Shown here one piece after another: positions 54,586 through 64,000 of a stretch of DNA of 64,000 nucleotides. Each line of letters starts with the position of its first letter. Within the stretch, counting starts at the first letter, position 1. Source of the stretch: Tupaia tana (Eukaryota; Chordata; Mammalia; Scandentia; Tupaiidae); NCBI GenBank assembly GCA_026018925.1, contig JAKSZU010000006.1, forward strand, positions 127,363,592 to 127,427,591. The letters are read 5' to 3'. The position numbers and the translations under genes were made by a program. Below the pieces are notes generated by a model that ran no database searches, had not been told where the DNA came from, and was given only the letters and a program-made list of their open reading frames with translations.

Positions 54586-54788
54586 GGAGAGTAAACTCCT
54601 TTCCAATGTTACAGTGCTTCTTCAGCTTATTCTCCCCCTAGACTAGAATGATATTGCAAATTCCAGAAGTCCATGCTCTTAGTTGCAATGAGGACCCCCT
54701 TAAATGAACGTAGTCCTTCTATCACATTATCATGGTTTGCACACTCTCTCACCCAAACACATATTCATAGTATGGAATGTAAAGTGGC
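54586..54788 (+). repeat. inverted duplication, arm A
   Basis: The reverse complement of 55693-55898 at roughly 83-87% identity by eye. Shared blocks: 'cagcttattctccccctaga', 'catgctcttagttgcaatga', 'attcatagtatg'. Family unknown. Confidence 0.85.
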
Positions 54789-54828
54789 AAGGTGAACCCC
54801 CACGGTTTAAGGGTAGGAAGATGGAAAC

Positions 54829-55019
54829 CAGCAGGTGGTGCAGTAGGTAAGGCACTGGACTCTCACATGGTTGACCACGATTCAAGTCTCAGACCTGGCT
54901 GCCTGAAACTCATACTGGGCACGTGTGTGTGCGTGCCCCAAAACCTGAGGAGAACAGAGGAGAAGGGATTGTAGTATGGTCACACCCCTGGAGGGGGGTG
55001 ATTTCTCACTTTCTCTCTC

Positions 55020-55063
<44 letters not shown>

Positions 55064-55082
55064 GTGCATGCACCCTGTGGGA
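54829..55082 (+). mobile_element. SINE (type A) with expanded (TC)n
   Basis: 'aaccagcaggtggtgcagtagg', 'cgattcaagtctcagacc', body, 'ggggggtgatttctcac'; the pyrimidine tract has grown to (TC)n at 55013-55059; 'gagtgcatgcaccctgtgg'. No A-tail remains. Confidence 0.88.
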
Positions 55083-55383
55083 GGTGGAGGGAAGAGTCGC
55101 ATTATCCAAGTCATTGAGAAAAGAACTGTGAAGTAGGAGAAATATGCCTTTAGTGTCATAACAATTTACCCTCTGAAGACTTGCCCTTAACCTCAGTGCA
55201 GGCCAATGGCCACCACACCTCTCACTTATCCTCGCCTTCCCTCACTGAGATATCTGGCTTTCTCCATTGCTCTCAAGGAGTAAACTAGGTAACGCGGCAG
55301 TTCCCAAACTATGCTCAAACGAAACTATGCAACCAGGTATTCTTTTGCTAACAGTTATTTTCACCAATTTGTAATAATAATAA
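55083..55383. other. single-copy DNA, start of an (ATT)n tract
   Basis: 55290-55330 ('ggcagttcccaaactatgctc') faintly resembles an old hAT-type repeat; not called. (AAT)n begins at about 55372. Confidence 0.35.
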
Positions 55384-55402
55384 TACGCCAACTGCTGGTC
55401 CC
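55384..55402 (-). mobile_element. SINE head-only stub
   Basis: 'cgccaactgctggtccc' is exactly the complement of the first ~18 bases of the type A SINE, joined directly to (AAT)n with no B-box or body. See findings. Confidence 0.6.
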
Positions 55403-55506
55403 TAGTGTATAAAAGAAAATGAAATTTAAAAATACATATATAAAAATAATAACAACAATAAAAGTAATAATAACTCAGTTTAAAAGTATTTATCATCCTT
55501 TTTTTT

Positions 55507-55998
55507 CCTTTCTTTTCTGTTTTTTTTTTTTTTTTTAAACTTGCCAAAAGGTGCATGTATTCACCAGAGAAAGACAGAGAGAGGGAAAGGGAAGTGAGAA
55601 AGCAGCACCCCCCCCCCCATAGGGCTCAGTCACATCACAATCCCTTCTCCTCCATTTCTCCCTCCTTTCGGGATTTTGGAAATGCATGTACACACCACTT
55701 TACATGTCATACTATGAATATTTGTTTGGATGAAAGAGCACACATACCATGATAATGAGATAGAAGGTCTATGTGCCATTTAAGGGGGTGCTCATTGCAA
55801 CTAAGAGCATGGACTTAACAGAATTTGCAGTATCACTCTAGTCTAGGGGGAGAATAAGCTGAAGGAAGCACCCTAACATTGAAAAGGAATTCACTCACCC
55901 AGGGACGTGTTTTAAAAGCCATCAGGTCCAGGACTTGAACTGTGCTGTCAGCCACATGTGATCCAGCTGCTTTAACCACCAGGCCATAGGCTGGTCCT
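55507..55998 (-). mobile_element. SINE (type C) split by the inverted duplication
   Basis: Left part 55507-55692: T-run, 'gccaaaaggtgcatgtattc', GA tract, C13 run, 'ccttctcctccatttctcc', 'gggattttggaaatgcatg'. Right part 55899-55998: 'aagccatcaggtccaggac', head 'aggccataggctggtcc'. The 206 bp between are foreign to the SINE. Confidence 0.8.
55693..55898 (-). repeat. inverted duplication, arm B, inside a SINE
   Basis: Runs from 'cactttacatgtcatactatg' to 'cattgaaaaggaattcactc' and is the reverse complement of arm A. It interrupts the SINE body between its 'gcatgtacaca' and 'gttttaaaagcc' parts. Confidence 0.85.
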
Positions 55999-56450
55999 AC
56001 CATCATTTATTTTTTAACTTGAAACATGTGATCTTCCTCAGCCCATCTATCCCAGAATGCCGGGTTTGTGAAATGGCATCATAAAATGCATGAAATCATA
56101 TACTTTATACTGGAAGGTTAATATAGCCATGCTTCACTGTATTACAGAATAATAATAATAAATAATAATAAAAGCACTGTGATGTTTCAGTATCTAGAAT
56201 ACTTTTGAGAACATTGGAAATTTAACTTCCAACAATAGACATGAGCAAGATTCTCCTGTAGCACTCAGGAACCTCCTAAAGACAAAGCCTTTCCTTTGAT
56301 TAAAGGGGAATTACCATCAACAGGCACACCAACAGAAATATAGGAGAGGGGCATTCGGGGGCATTGGTACTTTGAACTCCGGTTATGAAATTTCCAGCTA
56401 CTTCCACCAACACTGGCAGCCATATGCAAAGAGCAGTGGTCTCAGAGGCA
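55999..56450. other. single-copy DNA with (AAT)n
   Basis: AATAAT tract at 56147-56172. Nothing else recognised. Confidence 0.35.
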
Positions 56451-56560
56451 GTTATTTACAAGTTGTGATTCTTTGAGCAAGTTGCTTAACGTCTCTGAGC
56501 TTCCATTCCCTTCTGAGCGAGGCTGCTGTGGTACACAGATTTCGAAGCTCTGTCTGTGTT
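56451..56560 (+). mobile_element. MIR core relic (weak)
   Basis: 'ttgagcaagttgcttaacgtctctgagcttcc' is close to the MIR core; the rest is unclear. Confidence 0.4.
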
Positions 56561-56689
56561 CCTCTGTAAGTCCATGTTATCCTGGAGTACAGGCTATAAA
56601 AGCAGTTCAAGAGAGTGATGCAGGAGATGTGGTTCATTCACGGAGCAACGCAGAGGAGCCTAACACAAACACTTTCAGCTGATCTTTTT

Positions 56690-57951
56690 GGGGTTACTGT
56701 TACAAAAACAAACCCACAAGGTCATTCTTCCTCTTCTGTTGTTAAAACATACTTCCTTTGAAAGGAAAGTCTACTGTTGTTTGACTCACAGAAAATGTCT
56801 CAGCGCTGCACTTAGTCCTACTATGCAAAATCTTCCGCTTTCTTAAACAGCCAGCTTTCGATGTGATTGCAGCAGGCAAGGCAGTCATGGCCCATTTCTA
56901 CGAAACCACCTGGAAAATGTCTCGGTGGGTTTTGAAGCACAGCAGTAAAACTCACGGCACCGATCACAAGGGAGCATTGGCCAATTATGGCCCTTAAACA
57001 AAGTGCCCACTACTTCTCCATTTCTTAGGAAAACTTTTTCCAGTTGATTTTCCATAATGTCACCCTTCTAGGCCATAAGCTGGACTCATTTAGGCTGCAT
57101 TTGTTGAAAAAGGTGCCATCGAACTTGGCAAGTGGGAAAAAAAAGAGAGAGATCAGCTAGCTATTAATCTAGGACCACACAGAAAAGAAGTGGGCTATTT
57201 TTGCCTCTAAAAGGATTTCTTAAAAAATAAAAATACAAATACAAAAAAAAAAAAAAACTTCACTCCTTGAAGCTGCTCTGTAATTTTGCAGGCAGACTGG
57301 ATGCACAAGTAAAGACACTGGAGGTGAGGTGCCTTCCAGAGACAGCGTGAGGGATGGAATCGCTCCCGGCGCAGATTTACTGAACACTGTCTCCAAACTG
57401 TTCCCCTTCCTCTAGGTCTCTCCGCCCAAAGCTGAGAAGGGGTTTTGCGATTACCATGGCAATTCAGGCAAAAACAAACACTGCTGTGTATTTATCTGTG
57501 ATTTCTGTTAAGCAAGCCTGAAATATAGTCAAAAGTATGCCAAAACTTCCAAAAAGTATAGAAAATGTAAAACTGGCTATTTGGCAACTCCAATTCCTGG
57601 AAAATGTCCCCTTGTTTGTTCTTCCAGGTAATGTGACAAGTTTGCAGCTTTTCTTTTAGAATTGGAAAATGACAAAGGGGGGATGATAATGGCAAGTTCT
57701 GCTGTGGTAGAATTCCCCAGTTGGAACTAAATCGTGGGGTGGCCAGGAGAATCCAGAGCCCTGGAATCATCATTCACAAAGAAGATCTCACACCAAGAAG
57801 GGCTTCTACTGGAAGAAAGCTAACAAGGCTTGCCTCCCAAGGCAACCAATTCTATCAGAACATTACCACATCGATACCCATATTTCCTATCACACGTGTT
57901 CTGCTACACACCTCAAAAAAATTAAGGCAGTGTAAGAAAACACATTTCTAG
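56690..57951. other. single-copy DNA, best candidate for conserved noncoding sequence
   Basis: 1.2 kb without recognisable repeats and with balanced composition ('tgattgcagcaggcaaggc', 'accaattatggcccttaaac'-like blocks, 'ggaatcgctcccggcgcag' at 57356). Two A-runs (57134, 57243). Short frames only; no gene called. Confidence 0.4.
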
Positions 57952-58143
57952 CCTAGGTGTGGCAGGTGGTGCAGCATCACTATGCTATACTGGAGCCACA
58001 TGGGAAGCCTGGGTTTAGATCCCAGGTCAACCTGAGCACTTGGGTGCACGCACACATTCCCATTTTTCTGACTGGCTTGTGAAATAGAGGGAGGATTGTG
58101 TTACAGCAAGGCCTTATCAAGTTTACTCTTTCTGTCTCTCAGA
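57952..58143 (+). mobile_element. SINE, type D-like
   Basis: 'ggtgtggcaggtggtgcagcat' head, 'gggtttagatcccaggtc' B-box region, 'ggaggattgtgttacagc', 'aaggccttatcaag', 'ctttctgtctctcag'. Distinct from types A-C. Confidence 0.55.
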
Positions 58144-58156
58144 AGAAATTTAAGAA

Positions 58157-58253
58157 AGGGGCCAGAAGATGGCATGGTGGTTGAGGCGCTGGACACTCCC
58201 ACATGGCTGACCACGGTTTGAGTCCTGGACTTGGTGGCTTGCCTTCTCACTTT

Positions 58254-58305
<52 letters not shown>

Positions 58306-58380
58306 CTCTCTTATTCATTCTAAAATAACAAATGAATGAGTAAGTAAAAGTAAATAAATAATTCTAAAAAAAAAAAAAAA
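58157..58380 (+). mobile_element. short SINE (type B) with (TC)n
   Basis: 'ggggccagaagatggcatggtgg' head, 'acggtttgagtcctggac', 'cttggtggcttgcc', (TC)n at 58257-58301, then an AAATGAATG/AAATAAAT tail. Flanks agaaatttaag on both sides look like a TSD. The only plus-strand type B copy in the window. Confidence 0.88.
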
Positions 58381-58391
58381 AGAAATTTAAG

Positions 58392-58648
58392 AGAAAAAAT
58401 TTTAGACAGATTTTTGCTATAGGGCACATGCACTTGCCAGAGAGACACAGAGAGATAGAAAGTGAGAAATCACCCCACAGAGGAAGATCACCACACCTCA
58501 ATCCCTTCCCCTCCATGCTCCTCTTGGGCTTTAGGACACACAGGCACACACGCGTGCAGTGAATTTTAAGCTGCTGGGTCCAGGACTCGAACCGCAGTTG
58601 ACCACATGAGAGTCCAGTGACCTAACCATTATACCATCTGCTGGTCCC
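58392..58648 (-). mobile_element. tRNA-derived SINE (type A)
   Basis: 'agatttttgctatagggcac' through 'cattataccatctgctggtccc'. TSD-like aagaaattt on both sides. It lies tail-to-tail with the preceding SINE. Confidence 0.9.
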
Positions 58649-58689
58649 AAGAAATTTTTAAAGTTTATTTTAAATAAAATAAATTTTTT

Positions 58690-58690
58690 T

Positions 58691-58728
<38 letters not shown>

Positions 58729-58955
58729 AGAAGACACACATGCTCACCAGAGAGAGGCAGAGAGAGAGGGAGAAGAGAAATCATCCCATTTGGAAAAGGT
58801 CACATCTCAATCCCTTCTCTTCCATCTCTCCTTTCTTGTGGGATTTTGGGCACATGTATACATGTGTTTCTCAAGTCACTGGGTCCAGGATTCAAACTGC
58901 ACAGTCTGTCATGTGGGATCCAGCTGCCTTAACCACCATGCCATAGAGCCAGACT
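58690..58955 (-). mobile_element. SINE (type C)
   Basis: T31 run, 'gctagaagacacacatgctc', GA tract, 'tctcctttcttgtgggattttgg', 'tcaaactgcacagtctgtc', head 'ccaccatgccatagagcc'. Confidence 0.87.
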
Positions 58956-59111
58956 ATAAAATAATTTTTTTAAAAAATGCTTAAATTTACAAAGAAAATG
59001 TTTACGTGAATACATTATGATACTGTTACTCAAACCAGCACACTAAAATATTTTAAGTAATATACAAAGTAACTGCTTTTAAATTTTTACTTATATTTTT
59101 ATGTACTTTTT

Positions 59112-59303
59112 AAATTATTTAACTTTATTTATTATTATTATTTTTTGTAAAATTTGCTATAGAGCATATGTGCTCACCAGAAAGACAGAGATAGTGAGAA
59201 AGAGAGAGGAAAAGCAAGAAAGCCTGCCTCCAGGTCCAGGACTTGAACCATGGTCGGCCATGTGGGAGTCCAGCACCCCAACCACCACACCACCTACTGG
59301 TCC
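59112..59303 (-). mobile_element. short SINE (type B) with TSD
   Basis: 'aaattatttaactttattta', 'ttgctatagagcatatgtgc', GA tract, 'gcctccaggtccaggac', head 'acaccacctactggtcc'. TSD tttatgtacttttt at 59098-59111 and 59304-59317. Confidence 0.92.
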
Positions 59304-59457
59304 TTTATGTACTTTTTTTAAAAAATACAACTTTCACACAGAGCCTGTGATTTCACAATTGCTAAGTATTTGTTCTAAATAAGGTTAAATTTACTTAGAA
59401 TGTCCAAATGACTTTATTCACAGAAATAGTTAAATAGCACTTCAAGTGTTAAAAGTA

Positions 59458-59940
59458 AACGACACGAAATTACCATACATATATCATCACAGGTAACTTT
59501 CTGGGTTTGTGTCAATTAAACGTTTTTCCCCCCCGCCACTATCCCTCCCTTCCGTACCCCTTGTCCACCCCCTCCCACACTGTCTTTAGTAGTCACAGTC
59601 ACTCCCCATGCTTCTACACCTTCCCATCTTTCAGTTTCTGCCACAGGTATTCAGTACATATTGAGTGGGGACATACAATGCCTCTTTCATTGTCTGGCTG
59701 CAACACTTGGCATTCAATCTTCCATATTAGTCCACTTTCTATCAAACGCCAGAATCTAACTGGGTTTTTTTGTTTTGTTTTTTGTTTGTTTGAATTGTTT
59801 TTATGGCTGAGTAGTATTCCATAGAATATATGTGCAGTATATTCATGCTGGGAGAGTTAATTTTGTATTCTGTAAAGATGTATAGTAATTAAATGATAAA
59901 AAACTAAAATAAAAAAACAAAGCTATAAAAAAAAGAAAGA
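59458..59940 (+). mobile_element. L1 insertion with 5' inversion (twin priming)
   Basis: 59458-59827 is L1 3' region in antisense ('tttatggctgagtagtattcc' at its right edge). 59832-59935 is the L1 3' terminus in sense ('tattcatgctgggagag', 'aattaaatgataaaaaac') ending in an A-rich tail. The sense piece starts almost where the inverted piece stops in L1 coordinates, the hallmark of twin priming. Confidence 0.8.
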
Positions 59941-60869
59941 AATTTCTGTATTCGTTGTTTTGTTTTTGTTTTAAGTAAATGAGGTACAAAAGGTGAGGAG
60001 AGTTCACACATACTGAATTTCTGATTCACAGTCAGCTGATGCTGTGAGGAGACTTGCATGTTCCTATTCAACTTAGAACTCTGGTCCATGAAAGGGCTCC
60101 TTTGGTTTTCCTGTCCCTTGGTGTTTACTGAAAACTGTTTCTACATTTCTATGGGTAGCTAGAGCTTTGTTTCCTGAGTCGCCTGTAGCCTGGGGGAAGA
60201 GGCTGCTCCTTGCCTGTAAATTTACTAGAAGAGCATTTACTCATCACTGTCTAGGGAGGGTCCCCTACATTCCCTGTGCAATGAATGCCACCACAATGGT
60301 CTCTCTCTGATGGAAATGCACTCTTCCCTCAGTGATCTATGTGGTTCTTAACTGAAGGGTTTCTGTGAAGGGTCCAAAGATTTATAGAATGTGTAAGGGA
60401 GGGCAGTGCAGCACTGGAAGTTATGCCTTTGGCCCAACCACCTTATTTTCTCATCCTTCATGAGGATTCAGGACTTCAAGATGCAAACTCCTTAACTGTC
60501 CCTCCATCAAGCCTCCCTCTGACCAACGGTCCCTGCTTATATTCTCCCACTGAACCCTCACACACCTTGGCTTCTCACAGATTCTTCCAAAGGATGCCTA
60601 GCCCAGTATACTGCTTCCCATTCTGTGTGTATTGCAAAGGGGGGAATTCTCAGATACCAACCCACACTACCCATTTACTAAGACCGTTATAGAACACATT
60701 TTATTCTATGAATCTTACCAATTCAAGCAAAAAGCATGTGTGCTGAAGGGGAAGGGAGTCATGGTGGTTCTTGAACAGAAAATCCTCCTAGGTCTTCATA
60801 TAGAGTAGCTCTTATGTAGAACACTCCCTACACAGTGCCAGGTGACTTCTCTTCAGCTGTCTCTCACCA
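59941..60869. other. single-copy DNA
   Basis: About 0.9 kb without identifiable repeats. The frame at 60423-60692 is proline-rich by chance and has no known domain. Confidence 0.35.
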
Positions 60870-61045
60870 AATGCATCTGTGTGTACCTAGTAGTACTTAC
60901 TCGCTGTACTGCAATTACATGTTACATGTCTGTCCCCTTCTATCAGGCTGTAATTTCTTGAGATTATATGTCTGATACATGTTTCTCCAATGCTAAGCAC
61001 ATTACCAGACTTTAGCAGTGTCTGCTAAGTGAATAAATAAATAAT
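60870..61045 (+). mobile_element. L2 LINE 3' end
   Basis: 'gtacttactcgctgtactgcaattac', 'catgtctgtccccttctatcaggctg', 'gctaagcacattaccagac', 'aagtgaataaataaataa'. Confidence 0.7.
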
Positions 61046-61741
61046 CACAAAAATAGGAATGTTTGAAGATGAAGGAACTGAAATGCTATATTGAAACAGG
61101 AAATACAGTTTTTTTTTTTTAATTGACAACTACAATATTTGCACCTATAAATCTGCTGCAGGATGGTAAACAGCAGACAGCAGTGTTTTACCCAAGGTGT
61201 CCTGATGGTTTTCCCTGTCCATTAAAGTTACTACATGTTTGCTCAGCTTTCCCTGAGTTCTCCCTGCACAAATTCAGCTTCCTCAGTTACCACATGGCTA
61301 TATTTATCCCTCTACTTCATTCTGGAATCCAATATGGGCTCAGGAGCCTATAGGTTAAAAAAAAAAAAAAAAAAAGAAATCCTCAAGGTAGAATGACCTA
61401 GATTATTTTTTACCTAGATTATCTTTTGGGGTCTCTTAGGTCTACACTGTATCTAGGCCATTTGGCTTGAGTGACAAGCAGAACAATGAGTGGTACTCAG
61501 TTGTCTTTAATTTGTGATTGCATATCACAATAAATTAGTCTTTAAGAAAAGGATGCTCTGACGAAGTGGGGCTCAGAAAATGGTCTACTTAGTGACATGG
61601 GTTAAAAAAAAGAAAGACAGGGTACTTAACATAAATGCACATACTATTATATAAGGCTTTCTGTGAACAAAAATATCATAGATTATAGAATGTCCTTCTT
61701 TCCCTTCCCTTAGCAAGTACCAGTAGACACAAGCTCCTATG
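61046..61741. other. single-copy DNA with A/T runs
   Basis: T-run 61110-61120 and A-run 61356-61374. No gene seen. Confidence 0.4.
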
Positions 61742-62165
61742 GTTTGCATCAGTTTGCTAAAGCTGCATAACGAAAATACCACAGACCAGATGGTCTAAAT
61801 AACACACATTTATTTTCTCACAATTCTGGACACTGAAAGTCCAAGATCAAGGCCCTAGCAGGACTGATTTTTTTCTGAGTCCCTCTCCTTGGCTTGTAAG
61901 TGGCTTCTTGTGTCCTCACAATGAGATTTTCTCGTGTACACCTCTTGTGTCTATCTGTCCGAATTTCATCTTCTTATAAGGACACCAGTCAGTTTAGACT
62001 AGGGCCCAATATTAACTTAATTGCCTAACAGCCTCCAGTTAACTTAATGCCTCTTGAAAGGCCTGACCTCCAAATACAGGTACATCTGAAGCACTGGGAG
62101 CTAGGGCTTCAACATATAAATACAGAGGGTGAGAGACACGATTAGCCAACAACGGGGTTGCACAC
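61742..62165 (-). mobile_element. MaLR (MLT1-like) LTR, antisense
   Basis: 'catcagtttgctaaagctgc', 'taccacagaccagatgg', 'ttattttctcacaattctgg', 'ctctccttggcttgtaagtggc', 'cttataaggacaccagtcag', 'ggcctgacctccaaatacagg', 'ggcttcaacatataaa'. Near full length. Confidence 0.85.
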
Positions 62166-62350
62166 TATATTCTTTGAATTTAAAAGCCGAAGTGCCAACC
62201 TCGTCAGCAATTGTTTTAGTTGTCACTGCTGAGGTACTTTAGGATTATATTGAGTTAAAGGAAAGAACAAAATATAACAATGAAGAAATTGAGTATTAGT
62301 CCCCAAGGAAAACTAGATAAGGTAGCAGACTGAGGATCAAGAGCTTGGAC

Positions 62351-62393
<43 letters not shown>

Positions 62394-63021
62394 ATTTCAA
62401 GTTCAAACTAAACCTGGGGCAACAAACTCAAATGCTTTCCAGTCCAAGCAGATAACATCAATGTAGGCTGCGGCATAGTTTTTGTTTTTTGTTTTGTTTT
62501 TTAAAAAAAAAAGGCAAATGGAAGAGCCTGACAGTAGCAAATTGGAGAGTCTATGACCTAAAGGCAATCAGACTCAATGTTCTGTCAAACACATCAGCCA
62601 ATCTGTGAGCCCTGAACTAGACTGAAACACATTTGTGACACACTCCAAAGATGTGTTCCCCATATGCCCTGTGATAATCCTCCCTTTCTCTCATGTCTTT
62701 CTCTAACCTTGTCCAGAAAAGTTCTCTGGTTTGGTGGTGGCCCAATGCTCCAAGTTGCTAACCTAGAAATGGAGCCTTACAGCTGTCGACTACCGTGCTC
62801 CAGCCAGTGTGGGCCATGAAGGCAGTTATTCTTGCAAACATATTCTTCCCTCATTTCTATTCTCTTTGGGCTTGGTGGTCACATAGACAGCATCATGCTT
62901 GGGGCCTGGATGAAACTCCAGGACCAGAAAACCAGAACATAAGCAAACCTGCAGGGTCTATAAAACACTGAGACAGAGCCAGCTGAGATACAGAAATCAA
63001 AGATTTATGAATGCCATGAAT
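62166..63021. other. single-copy DNA with A38 run
   Basis: Poly-A at 62354-62391, probably the tail of an unrecognised retroposon. No gene seen in the rest. Confidence 0.4.
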
Positions 63022-63165
63022 GCCAGTGGTTCTTAACACAGGAGATTAAGTAGAAGAGGGGATATTTCAGATTTACTTAGGAACCTTTTTCAAAATATAC
63101 ATGCAAAATACTCCCTAACTCCCTACTGAATTTTTATCACAGGCATGGACTTAGCAGTCAAGGAA
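63022..63165 (+). mobile_element. MER5-like DNA transposon relic
   Basis: 'gccagtggttcttaacacagg', 'cttaggaacctttttcaaaatatacatgc' and 'ctccctactgaatttttatc' follow the MER5A order. No right terminal inverted repeat. Confidence 0.5.
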
Positions 63166-63399
63166 GTCTTAGGGATTATGGGAATAAGACAAAGTAAAGA
63201 CGGAAGTAATTTATTTGTTCAGTCATAGTTCCCCTAATTATCCCCTTAGTCTGGTAGTATTAGGAGATAAAAACTTATTCCCTTTTCCTTATGTTTACTT
63301 TCTAAAAGGAAAGCTGTTAGTGTAACTCCTGACCTACCCACTCATAATCACTCTATCTCAAGGGACTTGGAAAAATGTCATTTTATTGGTGAATTTGAG
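63166..63399. other. single-copy DNA
   Basis: Nothing recognised. Confidence 0.4.
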
Positions 63400-63567
63400 A
63401 ATAATAAACTGGGCATTATAGTTCTGGTAGCTTAAACAAACTAATAATAATAATAATAATTTATTTCTCACAGTTCTGGAGGCTGAGAAGTCCAAGATCA
63501 AGGTGTAGAAAGACAGCATCTGATGAGTGGCCCCTTCCTGGTTCATAGATATCTGTCTCTTCTCTTA
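63400..63567 (-). mobile_element. MaLR (MLT1-like) LTR fragment
   Basis: 'ggtagcttaaacaaac', (AAT)n, 'atttctcacagttctggaggctgagaagtcc', 'aagatcaaggtg', 'ttcctggttcatagat'. Cut by the SINE at 63568. Confidence 0.7.
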
Positions 63568-63757
63568 TTTTTTAAAAAATAATTATTTTATTTAACTTTA
63601 TTTATTTACTTATATTAATTTGACCAGAGAAGGACAGAGCAAGAGCAAGAGAAAGAGAGGGAAAGTGAGAAACCAAGCCGCTAGGTCCAGGACTTAAACC
63701 ATGGTTGGCCATGTGGGAGTCCAGCACCCTTAACCACCACGCCATCTGCTGGCCCCT
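63568..63757 (-). mobile_element. short SINE (type B)
   Basis: 'aaaataattattttatttaac', 'ttgaccagagaaggaca', 'accaagccgctaggtccagg', head 'ccaccacgccatctgctggcccc'. Confidence 0.9.
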
Positions 63758-63774
63758 CTTTTTTCTTATTTTTG

Positions 63775-64000
63775 AAATTTTTTTTTTTTTTCAGTTTTGC
63801 CACAGGAAAGAGAGAGACATAGGGAAAGTGGGAAACCACTCCCCAGTGGGGAAGGTCACACTGCAATCCCTTGTCTTCCATTCTCCTCTAGGGATTTTGA
63901 GCATGCGTACATATGTTCCCAGTGCATTTTTCAAGCTGCTGGGTCCAGGGCTCAAACCATGCAGTCAGCCATGTGGAATATAGCAATCTCAACCACCACA
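63775..64000 (-). mobile_element. tRNA-derived SINE, cut by window edge
   Basis: T-run, 'ttttgccacaggaaagag', 'gtgggaaaccactccccagtgg', body, 'gctgctgggtccaggg', 'gcagtcagccatgtgg'. Head end lies beyond the window. Confidence 0.87.

Overview
The window reads as intergenic or intronic DNA of a placental mammal. It is AT-rich and CpG-poor, has many A/T-tailed retroposons with target-site duplications (TSDs), and carries the usual ancient eutherian repeats (MIR, L2, CR1/L3, MER20, MER5, MaLR LTRs). I found no convincing protein-coding exon, rRNA, functional tRNA, CRISPR array or prokaryotic feature. Every open frame I examined is repeat-derived or low-complexity.

The dominant feature is a lineage-specific tRNA-derived SINE at roughly one copy per kilobase. 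Its head carries RNA polymerase III A- and B-box-like motifs (TAGCGTAATGG, GGTTCGAGTCC). It looks like the CYN SINE reported from colugos (Dermoptera), recalled from memory and not checked. Three copies of another SINE fuse a tRNA-like half to a 7SL/Alu-like half. 7SL-derived SINEs are known only from Euarchontoglires, so a colugo (Galeopterus/Cynocephalus) is my best guess, at about 0.7. In the entries, type A means full body (about 240 bp); type B a short body with a TTTATTT-rich tail; type C a full body with the 'gtgctttctccctct' variant; type D a different tRNA-headed family. A '-' SINE begins with T-rich DNA and ends with the complement of its head.

Layout. 0-4.8 kb: SINEs, MER20, an old L1 cut by SINEs, a TA/CA microsatellite and an L2 end. 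4.8-8 kb: mostly single-copy. 8-11.3 kb: SINE cluster with a SINE inside a SINE. 11.8-14.8 kb: a two-LTR MaLR element with a 6-bp TSD. 14.8-18.8 kb: single-copy DNA, a CR1/L3 LINE still showing an FADD reverse-transcriptase motif, two MIRs. 18.8-29 kb: SINEs with very clean TSDs among single-copy DNA. 29-33.7 kb: L1 3' end, L1 with nested SINEs, and a 1.2-kb L2. 34-42.3 kb: SINEs, microsatellites, a class I ERV solo LTR next to a MaLR LTR, two old L1s and an AT palindrome. 42-49 kb: mainly single-copy. 49-51 kb: a composite minus-strand element with a GC-rich 19-bp minisatellite joined to an L1 3' end, the most unusual object here. 51-64 kb: SINEs, L1 fragments, a ~200-bp inverted duplication with one arm inside a SINE, a twin-primed L1, L2, MaLR LTRs and single-copy blocks.

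No genes act together here. What can be read is a record of insertions: old LINE/MIR/MaLR layers, then SINEs and L1s of the host lineage, some recent enough to keep perfect 17-18-bp TSDs. Repeat boundaries were read by eye and are good to about 5-20 bp; family names rest on remembered consensus patterns.
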